Shown in pieces: positions 1 through 11,000 of a DNA stretch of 50,312 bases (the first letter of the stretch is position 1; the number at the start of each line of letters is the position of its first letter). Under the pieces are notes generated by a model. The model was given only the letters and a program-made list of their open reading frames with translations, did not search any database and was not told the origin of the DNA. Origin of the DNA: Bacteroidales bacterium UBA1754 (GTDB lineage: Bacteria > Bacteroidota > Bacteroidia > Bacteroidales > Paludibacteraceae); the NCBI GenBank assembly GCA_002315615.1, contig DCHK01000067.1:1-50312 (forward strand), read 5' to 3'. A program made the position numbers and the translations under genes.

Positions 1-1110
1 ATCGTTTTCTACAAACGATTTACCATAAATGTAATTAAGTTTTGCATTTACGTATTTGTTGAAATAATAGTTCAAACCTACAGTAACATCGCAAGATTGA
101 CCAAACGAGAAGAAACTAATTTTCTCAACTTTTTTACCGAAATTCATATCAAGAAAATCTACGCGAGCCAAAAGTTCGAGACTTTTTGGAGCAGGAATTT
201 TTGCCCAACCAGTTTTCTTATCGTAGTTTTGTTGGTTTCCGATGAGCAAGTAACTACCTTGCAACGAAGCACCTTGTGCAAAGAAGTCTTTACCAGCCAA
301 ATTAAAGTAGTTTGACAAATAATGACCTTCTACATACCATTTTTTCTTGATGTAGATAAATTCACCTTCGTAACGAGCAATGCTTTTAGGAGTTGCTTTG
401 AATGCAGTCAAAGCACCAAAACCGCGAGATTCGAAAGCGTAAGGCAGACTGCTCGACAAAGTATATTCTACAGGTGAGTTTGTGTAGTTTGCTGCAATAC
501 CTAAATGAAGCACAGATTCGATTTTTTTATTGTCATCTTCGTTAAGAATTGGGCGGAAAATAACTTTACCAGCCAAAGCATAACCTTGATTTAGCGCTTT
601 AGCATCGGCACTACCATCGCTAAATGCGCCAAGTGTAATATTCACAGGGTCGGTAGTGTACATATAACCGATACCTAAACGACGAGAATTAACCGAAAGA
701 ATATCTATAGAAGCATCGCCAATGAAACGCCAATTGAGTGTTCCCATAGGTTTGTTGCTATATGGTTCCCAAAAGTTACCAATCTGCAATGCGTGTTTTG
801 AGTTGAATTTATATCCAACATACACATCCTTAAAAGAGAGTGCCTTTTTGTCGTAAGACAATTCCATTTTTGCATACCAATTTTCGGCAAACGTAGCAGA
901 AATACCCAAACGAGTATCTGTCAGAGCAGCACCATTTGTATAATGGTCGTGTGCATTTTTACCATCGCCAGCAACGTTTGTTCCAAAGTCGATATTTGTA
1001 CGACCAATGAGACGAAGATTAAAATCGCCATTTTTTGTAGGCACTGTTACTTGTGCAAACGAAGTTGAAGCCATAACAACTGCACAAGCAAATAAGATAA
1101 TTTTTTTCAT
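1..1110 (-). CDS. Phosphate-selective porin O/P family protein, 3' end cut by window edge
   Basis: The reverse strand reads open from an ATG at 1110 to the left edge, so about 370 residues are visible and the C-terminus is missing. The protein starts with a clear Sec signal peptide (MKKIILFACAVVMASTSFA, cleavage before Q20). It continues with alternating, aromatic-rich segments typical of an outer-membrane beta-barrel, such as RLIGRTNIDFGTN, DTRLGISATF, YAKMELSYDKK and RRLGIGYMYTT. This pattern fits the OprP/OprO-like porins common in Bacteroidota, which take up phosphate or other anions through the outer membrane; the real substrate cannot be read from the sequence. A -7 box (TACCTTTG, reverse strand) lies 27 bp upstream of the ATG. 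The gene is divergent from the DUF5715 gene. Family assignment is fairly sure, specificity unknown. Confidence 0.8.
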   Translation of the reverse strand, partial: MKKIILFACAVVMASTSFAQVTVPTKNGDFNLRLIGRTNIDFGTNVAGDGKNAHDHYTNGAALTDTRLGISATFAENWYAKMELSYDKKALSFKDVYVGYKFNSKHALQIGNFWEPYSNKPMGTLNWRFIGDASIDILSVNSRRLGIGYMYTTDPVNITLGAFSDGSADAKALNQGYALAGKVIFRPILNEDDNKKIESVLHLGIAANYTNSPVEYTLSSSLPYAFESRGFGALTAFKATPKSIARYEGEFIYIKKKWYVEGHYLSNYFNLAGKDFFAQGASLQGSYLLIGNQQNYDKKTGWAKIPAPKSLELLARVDFLDMNFGKKVEKISFFSFGQSCDVTVGLNYYFNKYVNAKLNYIYGKSFVEND

Positions 1111-1137
1111 TTGTTATACTGAATTTAAAATTTTTTG

Positions 1138-1145
1138 CAAAGGTA
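1138..1145 (-). promoter_or_regulatory. -7 promoter element of the porin gene
   Basis: The reverse strand reads TACCTTTG, matching the Bacteroidota consensus TAnnTTTG. It lies 27 bp before the porin start codon. No convincing TTG is seen 19 bp upstream, so only the -7 element is claimed. Confidence 0.5.
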
Positions 1146-1213
1146 CTGAAAAAATTACTGACATTCATAACATTTGTATTTCAAATAATGCGTTTTATGA
1201 CTATTTTTGCAAT

Positions 1214-1939
1214 ATGAAAGATTTTATAAAACAGATTTTAACTCACCACAGATTACCTGCCGTAATACTGACAATTTGTGCGTTTTTCTGTGTTCCTTTG
1301 TTTATTGGCAATGAAAAATCTTACATTGATTTAATAAAAATAAACAAAAAAGAGAAAAACAAACCAGTATATAAACCAGTGGGCGACAAACTGAGCGATG
1401 TGAACGACATTCATCTTGGTTTTGCCCAAAGTTGCGGAATTGAATCGTTCAAAAAAAACGACGATTTTTTGTCGGTGGCAGATTCGCTTTGTGCGATAGG
1501 AAAACTGGTTTATATTACACCTTGTCGAGAATACGACATTGACAAATTATCTCATTCCCACCCATATTTGACGCGACCAGCCAAACAACTTCTGCTTGAC
1601 ATTGGCGAACGATTCAGACAAAAACAAATAGAAAAAGGTCTGAAAGTGCACAAAATGGTAGTTACATCAATGTTGCGAACAGAACAAACTCAAAAATCGT
1701 TGAGAAGACGCAATGTAAATGCAACAAATTCTACTACTTCGCACCTATATGGTACAACTTTTGATATTTCGGCACAAAAATTTGTCAAATACGATTTTTT
1801 GGGCAACAAATCGGAATGTTCGCGTGGAATTTACCAAAAATTACTTGAAGAAGCCGTACGCGAACTTCGTGCAGAAGGACGTTGCGTAGTAATGCGCGAA
1901 TACAAGCAAGCCTGCATTCACATTACTGTGACGGATTGA
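1214..1939 (+). CDS. DUF5715 family protein (M15/VanY-like metallopeptidase fold), membrane-anchored
   Basis: The protein has 241 residues. An open frame extends upstream to 1007, but that part overlaps the divergent porin signal-peptide region and its promoter. The ATG at 1214 is therefore preferred, because it places a hydrophobic segment at residues 14-31 as an uncleaved anchor or signal. The C-terminal half has the features of the DUF5715 family, related to D-Ala-D-Ala carboxypeptidases of the LAS group: VTSMLRTEQTQKSLRRRNVNAT followed by SHLYGTTFDI and a final IHIT. Likely zinc ligands are His177, Asp184 and His236. Family knowledge suggests a role at peptidoglycan in the periplasm; activity is inferred. 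The gene is followed by a bidirectional terminator and converges on the giant adhesin gene. Confidence 0.75.
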   Translation: MKDFIKQILTHHRLPAVILTICAFFCVPLFIGNEKSYIDLIKINKKEKNKPVYKPVGDKLSDVNDIHLGFAQSCGIESFKKNDDFLSVADSLCAIGKLVYITPCREYDIDKLSHSHPYLTRPAKQLLLDIGERFRQKQIEKGLKVHKMVVTSMLRTEQTQKSLRRRNVNATNSTTSHLYGTTFDISAQKFVKYDFLGNKSECSRGIYQKLLEEAVRELRAEGRCVVMREYKQACIHITVTD

Positions 1940-2022
1940 GACAAATTTGCCAATGAGCCAATGAGATAATTTGCTACCTTCCATAAAAGGTATCAGTACT
2001 AATAGGAAAACCTTTCTACACA

Positions 2023-2055
2023 AAAAAAGCCAAGCGATTTTTGCTTGACTTTTTT
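2023..2055. terminator. Bidirectional intrinsic terminator between DUF5715 and the giant adhesin gene
   Basis: The stem is CAAGC/GCTTG with a 7-nt loop. After one mismatch it continues through a G-C pair and an A-run/T-run, giving a U-tract in either direction. It sits between two convergent stop codons, 1939 on the forward strand and 2076 on the reverse strand. Confidence 0.7.
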
Positions 2056-2075
2056 CGCATTTATTCGGCACTGTT

Positions 2076-5000
2076 TTAATCGTGATTCAAGAGTGTGAAG
2101 TGTCCGGTTATGTCTTCGCCATCTGGTATAATGATGAGATACCAATAGTCGGTAGAAGGCATCAACTTGCCAAGATAGTAGCCATCCCAACCTCGCCAAT
2201 CGTTGCCTTTGTATTTAAGCAACAATTTGCTAAATCTATCGTAAATATAGATTTCTATGCCAGGGAATTTTTCTATTCCACCCAATTCCCAACGATCGTT
2301 TACGCCATCGTCATTTGGTGAGAAGTAGATTGGAATGGTAAGTTCACGATTTTCGTAAACAAACGACATTGAAGACTTACAATTGTTGGCATCTATCAAT
2401 TCCACTTGGTAATGTTCGCCATCGACAAGGTCGGTCAAAATATTGGTTTCTTGCCAAACTTCGCCATCAATAGAATAACGATATGGTTCAGTTCCGTTTG
2501 TAGCCACTACAGAGGCTCTGCCACCATTGTATGAAACGACATTGTCAATTACAGGCACAGGTGCAACCGTAACAAGAATCGATTTTTGCGATACGCAATT
2601 GCCGACTGTTGTTTTCAATACAAAACGTGTTGTTTCTTCGATATACATATTCAAAGTAGCATCGGTAGAAATGAAATTCGTAGAAGTCCATTGATATGTA
2701 TCGGCACCCGAAGCCGAAAGTTGCAAACTATTCGGTCCACAAAGCACTGTATCTGAAGGCATAACAACCTCGGCATCGGCAACAACCACGTTGATTGATT
2801 TGGTTGTTTGACAATAACCATTTGAAACCGTAGCAGAAATTGTTTCTGAAGTTGTAGGCATAATCTTTATTGCACTATTTGAAACCGATATTTTGCTTGG
2901 TGTATCGCTCCAAACCGTAGTAGCATCAACAGGTTTATTGGCAAGTTTGATAGTAACCACTTGACCTGCACACACAATGGTATCGGTAGGCAAAGTAAAG
3001 TCAACATTTTCGAGCACTTGAATATTTACACGTACTCTGTCGCTCTCACAACCATTAGCATCGGTTTGACTGACGTAATAGGTAGAATGTTGCACTGCAT
3101 CAGCACGGAACGAAGTGAACGATGTTGGAATTGTTCCGTTCAAAGAACGATACCAACGAAGCGTACCATCTGCCTCGTCAACCAAAGAATTGAGTTCAAT
3201 TTCGCCTTCGGTAGCACACGCTATATAATCGTGAGCCACTGGTGCGTGGAATTTGCCATCGCCTTCAACAATTTCAACCGTTTGTGGTTCGCTGAGACAA
3301 CCTTCTGGTGTAACCACCTTCACTTCGTATGTTCCAGGAACAAGGTCGGTCAACTCGGCATCTGGCATTCCGTTGAGGATAACCTTATTCAACGCATCTT
3401 TTTCAACATCAATTCTTCCAAGTTTATCGCACGCAGGTTGCGTAACTTTCAATGTAAATGTAGGTTGTGGCACTTTCGATTTGTTTACCGTAATAATGCG
3501 TCCGTCGCTTGTACAACCCGAAGGCGTAGAAACCTTAATTTCGTAATCGCCAGCAGGCAAGTCGGTAAGTTGTCCGTTTTCTACACCATTTATTGTATAA
3601 GAATATGTCTTATCCTTAACCAAACGAATTGCACCAAGGTCGCCCACACAAACAGGATGCGTAATGACAGCCGAGAATGCAGGCAATTCTGACGACTTGA
3701 TAATGTTGATAATTTGCGCATCGCTTCGACAACCCTCTGGACTGACAGCACGCACTGTGTATCGTCCAGGCTCAATATTATTGATGTCGGCATTTGGAAC
3801 TCCATTCAACTCGTAAGTGAGATTTGAAGAAGGAACTATCAATTTACCATTATCAGAATAACATTGCGGTTGTGCAATTTCGAACACAAGACTCGGTTTG
3901 CTGATAATTTGTACCTCGACAGGCATCAATTCGCTTTCGCAATTGTTATGCGTATTGTATTTAGATACATAATATGTACCAGCAACTGCAATTTGAGCAT
4001 CATTTATCAAATGTTTATCTGCATCATGATAATGATATAGATAACCTTTTTCTGCTGGTTGCGAAATATTTACTGCCTCGCCCTCGCAAACTGGCAACAA
4101 AGGTTGCGGAGTAAAGATTATTTTTTCTTTATCCTCGTCAATCAAAATCGTATTGAAACTTGTACAACCTTTTGCATCTTTCACATAAATTGTCTTGTTA
4201 CCTGGAGTGGTAACCGTAAACTCGTTGCTGCTTTGGAAGTTGATGCCGTCCATACTATATGTATATGGAGCAACACCACCATCGGCGTATGCTGAAATCG
4301 TTATTTCAGGATGGTCGCAAGTGAGTGTAGCACTTGGTGATGTGAGCAATGAAACTACAGGAACAGTTTCGCGATGCAGATGGATAATTGCCTCGTCGGT
4401 ACAACCACTTGGAGCAGTTACCATTACGCTATACTCACCTTCTTCGGTTACTTCTATGCTTTCACTCGTCGAACCATTGTTCCACAAGTATGTTGAACCT
4501 GCTACACTGCTTTCGGCAGTAAGTGTTATCTTATCGACATTGCAAGTGAATGACGATGCACTTGCTTTGATTGTCGCTACCGGCTCGGTGCGGTCTTCGG
4601 TTACAACAACCGTTGCAGTAGATGATGGACAACCATTGTTTGCCGTTACAGTTACGCTATACTCACCTCCCTTGGTTACATCACGTTCGCGAGTGCTGAG
4701 CGATGAATTGTCAGTCCAAATCACACTACGAATGCCGCTGATTGGTTCTTCTATCTCAAGTGTCAAATGACTGCTTGGTGTCAAGCAATCTAAATGCTCA
4801 GGAGATGCTGTGAGATGCAATACTGGAGGAAGTTTATCCTCGTCAATCAAAATTGTATTGAAACTTGTACAACCTTTTGCATCTTTCACATAAATTGTCT
4901 TGTTGCCTGGAGTGGTAACCGTAAACTCGTTGCTGCTTTGGAAGTTGATGCCATCCATACTATATGTATATGGAGCAACACCACCATCGGCGTATGCAGA

Positions 5001-8000
5001 AATCGTTATTTCTGGATGGTCGCAAGTGAGTGTAGCACTTGGTGATGTGAGCAATGAAACTACAGGAACAGTTTCGCGGTGCAGACGGATAACTGCCTCG
5101 TCGGTACAACCACTTGGAGCAGTTACCATTACGCTATACTCGCCTTCTTCGGTTACTTCTATGCTTTCACTCGTCGAACCATTATTCCACAAGTATGTTG
5201 AACCTGCTACACTACTTTCGGCAGTAAGCGTTATCTTATCGACATTGCAAGTGAATGACGATGCACTTGCTTTGATTGTCGCTACTGGCTCGGTGCGGTC
5301 TTCGGTTACAACTACAGTTGCAGTAGATGATGGGCAACCATTGTTTGCCGTTACAGTTACGCTATACTCACCTCCCTTGGTTACATCACGTTCGCGAGTG
5401 CTGAGCGATGAATTGTCAGTCCAAATCACACTACGAATGCCGCTGATTGGTTCTTCTATCTCAAGCGTCAAATGACTGCTTGGTGTCAAGCAATCTAAAT
5501 GCTCAGGAGATGCTATGAGATGCAATACTGGAGGAAGTTTATCCTCGTCAATCATTATCGTATTGAAACTTGTACAACCTTTTGCATCTTTCACATAAAT
5601 TGTCTTGTTGCCTGGTGTAGTAACAATGAACTCATCAGATTTTTGATAATTTACATTATCCATACTGAATGAATAAGGTGCTTCGCCACCATCAGGGAAT
5701 GCAATAATCTCTATTTCCTCGTAATCGCAAGTCAATGTGGCAGTTGGCGACGTCATCAACGTAAGCACAGGAACATTTTGTACATAAATATGTGCCGTTT
5801 GAGGTTTGCTTTCGCAACCAGTTTTATTGTCGATAACCGTAATGATATAATCACCTTCACCTAAATTCTCGAGCGCAAGACCACGTTGACCATTGACGGT
5901 GAACGAATAATCATCAATAGAAACATAAGCAAACTCAATTTTACCAGTAGGCGTAGCACAATCGGTATCGGTTACTTTCAATGTAAATTCTGGCAATGGA
6001 TTGACATTTACGTACGTCAATGCCATTTGTTGGCAACCGAACTCATTCTTAACAATGAGTGAATATTGCGTCGTCTTTTCAGGCGAAACAGAAATCGTTT
6101 TGGTCGTCGCACCATTGCTCCACAAATAAGATGCAAATGTACCATTTGGCACTAATTCTGTAGTCTCTCCTATACAAATCGACTGCTCTGGAACTTGTAC
6201 CTCAGGCAATGGGTTAACAACGATATTTACAGTTTCTGTAAGAACGCCACACTGATTTGGATTTGTTGCCGTAATAAGAATATTCCAGTTGCCACTCATT
6301 TCTGGTTTTCCACTGATAATTCCAGTTACTTCGTTGAATATCACACCATCTGGCAAATTCTCAACTTTGATAGAAGATTCTTTCCATTCTAGCGAGATAT
6401 TCTTTATGCTTTCGCCAAGACAAAATTCTTGTTTTTCAGTTGGAGTTACAACTAATTCTGGCAATGGATAAACAACAATTGTAACTGACTCTGTCAATAC
6501 ATCGCATTCATTATCGTTGGTAGCAGTTATTGTAATGTTCCAAGTGCCACTATTTGTCGGCGATCCACTGATGATTCCAGTAGATTCGTTAAATGTTACG
6601 CCATTAGGCAAATTCTCAACCTTAATAGAAGATTCTTTCCATTCTATTGAGATATTCTTAATGCTTTCGTTCAAACAAATCTTTTGCGTTTCGGTAGAAT
6701 TAACCATCAATTCTGATAATGGATGAATGGTAGCCGTCGCAGTTATCTCGGCACGACAACCAATGGCATCTGTAATTTCAACTGAATGAGAAGTTGTTCT
6801 TATTTCTCTAACTTCTAATTCGGAATTGTTGAATGCTGAATTTTTATCCCAAATATATTGATAATCAGGATGAATGCCCGTAACTTCCGCCTTGAGAGTG
6901 ATAACTGCATCACCCGCTGGAGTTTGACACATTTCTTTATCGTCCACTTTTACTGTTGGTTTTTGTGGCATTACAATGGTTGTGTCTCTTGTAAACTTAC
7001 AACCGTGATTATCGGTTACCGTCAAAGTATATTTACCATCGGCAGTAGCATTGTAAGAAACTTCTGAAGAAACTATCGTTTCGTTTGCGTTGCGCCATTC
7101 ATAAATATTAGCGTTAGTTACTGCATTTAATACCACAGTCGGTGTATTTGCTACATCGTTTGTACAAAGCGAATCGCTCGTGAACGAAATTGTCGGCAAC
7201 GGATAAATTGTTACTAATGTTTCGGCAGTAGCATCGCAACCGTCAACATCAACCACACGCACTTTATGAGTTCCATTCGTAGCATTATATGTATTGTCGG
7301 CTATTCCTGCCGTAGCATCGTCCCAATAATAAGTAAACTGAGGACGACCATCGTGTGCCGTAGCAACAAGTTGAACAGTAGCATCACCCGTCAAGTTTTC
7401 GCAAATAGGCGCTGGCGTGTTCAACTCGACCGAAATCATTTTTGGTACTAAAATATTAACCGTAGTTGTTGATTCGTTCTGACAAGCATCCTTAACAGAA
7501 ATTTGAACTTCGGTGTTCTCGGTTATCTGCGTTCCTGCTACTGGACTTTGTGTGATAAACAAATCGGCTTGTGCAGTGCAGTTGTCGGTTGAGTTTGCAC
7601 GGACTTCCGAAATCAAATCAGGCACTTCAAAACGGCAATTGCCCTTCGAATCGGCATTGTGTTCGTCGAGCGGTACAATGACTGGTTTCGTCGTATCGTT
7701 GATTTCAATGTGGTGCATTACGGTTTGTGTGTTACCACAAAGGTCGGTTACCGTGTAGGTTCTAATGGTTACGATTGGACAAGTGCCGCTTGTTTCGTCG
7801 GCACTGCTGAGCATAAGTTTTTCTTTCGGTGTACAATTATCTGAAATTATTACACCAAGTGTTTCCAATCCATCGATAGATGTTTCGGCAGCTGGCAAAT
7901 CGTCTATCGTACATTTTTCAAGTATAGTGGTTTCTATTGTTCCTGTGATTGATGGTTTTTCTGTATCAACAACTGCAACAGTTTTTGTGAACGATTTTTC

Positions 8001-11000
8001 GCAAGTCTTATCAGTCTTGACAACTACCGTCAATGTAAACTCACCACACTTATCTTTTGCTGTAACGGATACGCTATTTTTATCCATTTCACCGACGATT
8101 TCTGCATCACCATCAATGCTCCAAGCGTAAGTGTAACCCGTTTTGTTTTCTGCGCTATAAGTATTGTTTTCTGAAGTTGGACATACACTTGCTTCGCCGT
8201 CTATCGTCATATCTGGCAACGGATTGATAGTTGCAGTAGCATCGTCTGTAGCACGGCAACCAAGAGCATCGGTTACTACAATAGTATGTGTACCGCTTTC
8301 GGTTACGGTAAGGTCTTTTGTATCGGTTGTTCCATCCCAATTGTATGTGTATTCAGGATTGCCACCTATTACAGTTGGTACAAGTGTTATTGAAGCATCG
8401 CCAGCCAATGTCTGACAAACTTCATCGTCTTCTACATTTACAGTCGGTTTTTGTGGCATTACAACAGTCGTATCACGCGAAATGAAACATCCATTTGCAT
8501 CGGTTACTTTCAATGTATATTTACCATCGGCAATAGCATTGTAAGAAACTGCATCGGAAATTACTTCATCGCTTGTATTGCGCCACTCGTAAGTATTTGC
8601 GTTAGTTACGGCGTTAACAACTACAGTTGGTGTGTTTGCCTCATCGTTTGTACAGAGCGAATCGCTTGTGAACGAAAGTGTTGGCAATGGATAAATAGTA
8701 ATAGTAGCCACATCTTCTGCTTGACAACCATCAGCGTCGGTTACAACAACCTTATGCTCACCATTTTCGGCAAAGCCAAACGATTTGGTGCTTTCGTTCT
8801 CTACTGGTTCTGCATTATCCCAACTATATTTGTAAGGTGTATTTCCGTTTTCTACAGTAGCAACCAATTCTATAGTCGCAGTACCATCTGTATTGTTACA
8901 AATTGCATCAGGCGAGTTAAGTTTTACATTTACTACACTTGGTACCAAAACATTAACCGTAGTTGTTGATTCATTCTGACAAGCATCCGTAACAGAAATT
9001 TGAACTTCGGTATCTGCAAATATCTGAGTTCCTGCTTCTGGACTTTGTGTGATAACCAAATCGGCATTTGCAGTGCAATTGTCGGTTGAGTTTGCACGGA
9101 CTTCCGAAATCAAATCAGGCACTTCAAAACGGCAATTACCTTTCGAGTCAGCATTGTGGTCGTCGAGCGATGCAATGACGGGGTTCGTCGTATCGTTGAT
9201 TTCAATGCGGTGCGTTACGGTTTGTGTGTTGCCACAAAGGTCGGTTACCGTGTAGGTTCTGACGGTTACGATTGGACAAGTACCGCTTGTTTCGTCGGCA
9301 CTGCTGAGCGTAAGTTTTTCTTTTGGTGTACAATTATCTGTAACAGTTACACCAAGTGTTTCCAATCCTTCGATAGATGTTTCGGCAGTTGGTAAATCGT
9401 CTATCGTACATTTTTCAAGTATAGTGGTTTCTATTGTTCCCGTGATTGATGGTTTTTCTGCATCAACAACTGCGACTGTTTTTGTGAACGATTTTTCGCA
9501 AGTCTTGTCAGTCTTGACAATTACCGTCAATGTAAACTCACCACACTTGTCTTTTGCGGTAACGGATATTGAATTTTTACCCATTTCACCGATGATTTCT
9601 GCATCGCCATCAATGCTCCAAGCGTAAGTGTAACCTATTTTATTTTCTACGCTATAAGTATTGTTTTCTGAAGTTGGACATACACTTGCTTCGCCGTCTA
9701 TCGTCATATCTGGCAACGGATTGATAGTTGCAGTAGCATCGTCTGTAGCACGGCAACCAAGAGCGTCGGTTACTACAACGGTGTGTGCACCACTTTCGGT
9801 TACTTTAAGGTCTTTTGAATCAGTTGTTCCATCCCAATTGTATGTATATTCAGGATTGCCACCTATTACAGTTGGTACAAGTGTTATTGAAGCATCGCCA
9901 GCCAATGTCTGACAAACTTCATCGTCTTCTACATTTACAGTCGGTTTTTGTGGCATTACAACAGCCGTATCGCGCGAAATGAAACATCCATTTGCATCGG
10001 TTACTTTCAATGTATATTTACCATCGGCAATAGCATTGTAAGAAACTGCATCAGAAATTACTTCATCGCTTGCATTGCGCCATTCGTAAGTATTTGCGTT
10101 AGTTACGGCGTTAACAACTACAGTTGGTGTATTTGCCTCATCGTTTGTACAAAGTGAATCGCTCGTGAACGAAAGTGTTGGCAATGGATTGATGGTCGTA
10201 GTTGCCTTGGCACTTGCTTGACATCCGTCTTTATCCGTAACAACAACTTGATGTTCACCATTTTCTGTGATTCCAAACGACTTAATATTATCAGTAGTAT
10301 CTTCTCCTCCATCCCAACTATATTTGTAAGGTTCAGTTCCACTTTCTACCGTTGCTTCCAAAGTACGTGTAGCATCGCCCGTTATGTTTTGACAAATGAC
10401 CTCTGGTGTATTCAACGATACTTTGATAGTTGTAGGTACAACGACCTTAACCGTTATCGTACTATCATTTCCACAAGCATCCACTACCGAAACTTTCACA
10501 TCTGTATCTTCGGTGATTTGTTCGCCAGCAGCAGGATTTTGTGTAATCGTCAAATCTTCTTTTGCCGTACAATTATCACTTGCATTCTGACGAGTTATTG
10601 CAACGAAATCTGGGACAGAGAATTTACAATCACCTTCCGAAACAGCATTTTGAGTTTCAATTTCAGTCACGTCAGGTTTTGTCGTATCATTGATTTCAAT
10701 GCGGTGCGTTATGGTTTGTGTGTTGCCACAAAGGTCGGTTACCGTGTAGGTTCTGACGGTTACGATTGGACAAGTGCCACTTGTTTCGTCGGCACTGCTC
10801 AATATGAGTTTGTCTTTCGGTGTACAATTATCTGAAATTATTACACCAAGCGTTTCCAATCCTTCGATAGATGTTTCGGCAGTTGGCAAATCGTCTATTG
10901 TACATTTTTCAAGTACAGTGGTTTCAATTGTTCCAATGATTGATGGTTTTTCTGTATCAACAACGGCAACTGTTTTTGTGAACGTTTTTTCGCAAGTCTT

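Noticed and set aside
1007..1213. N-terminal extension of the DUF5715 frame
   Set aside because: It overlaps the divergent porin signal-peptide coding region and its -7 box. The ATG at 1214 places a hydrophobic anchor at the N-terminus.
4195..5475. Two nearly identical long open frames on the forward strand (191 residues each) inside the adhesin repeats
   Set aside because: They are antisense to the adhesin frame, duplicate only because the 705-bp repeat is duplicated, and have no start signals or family features.
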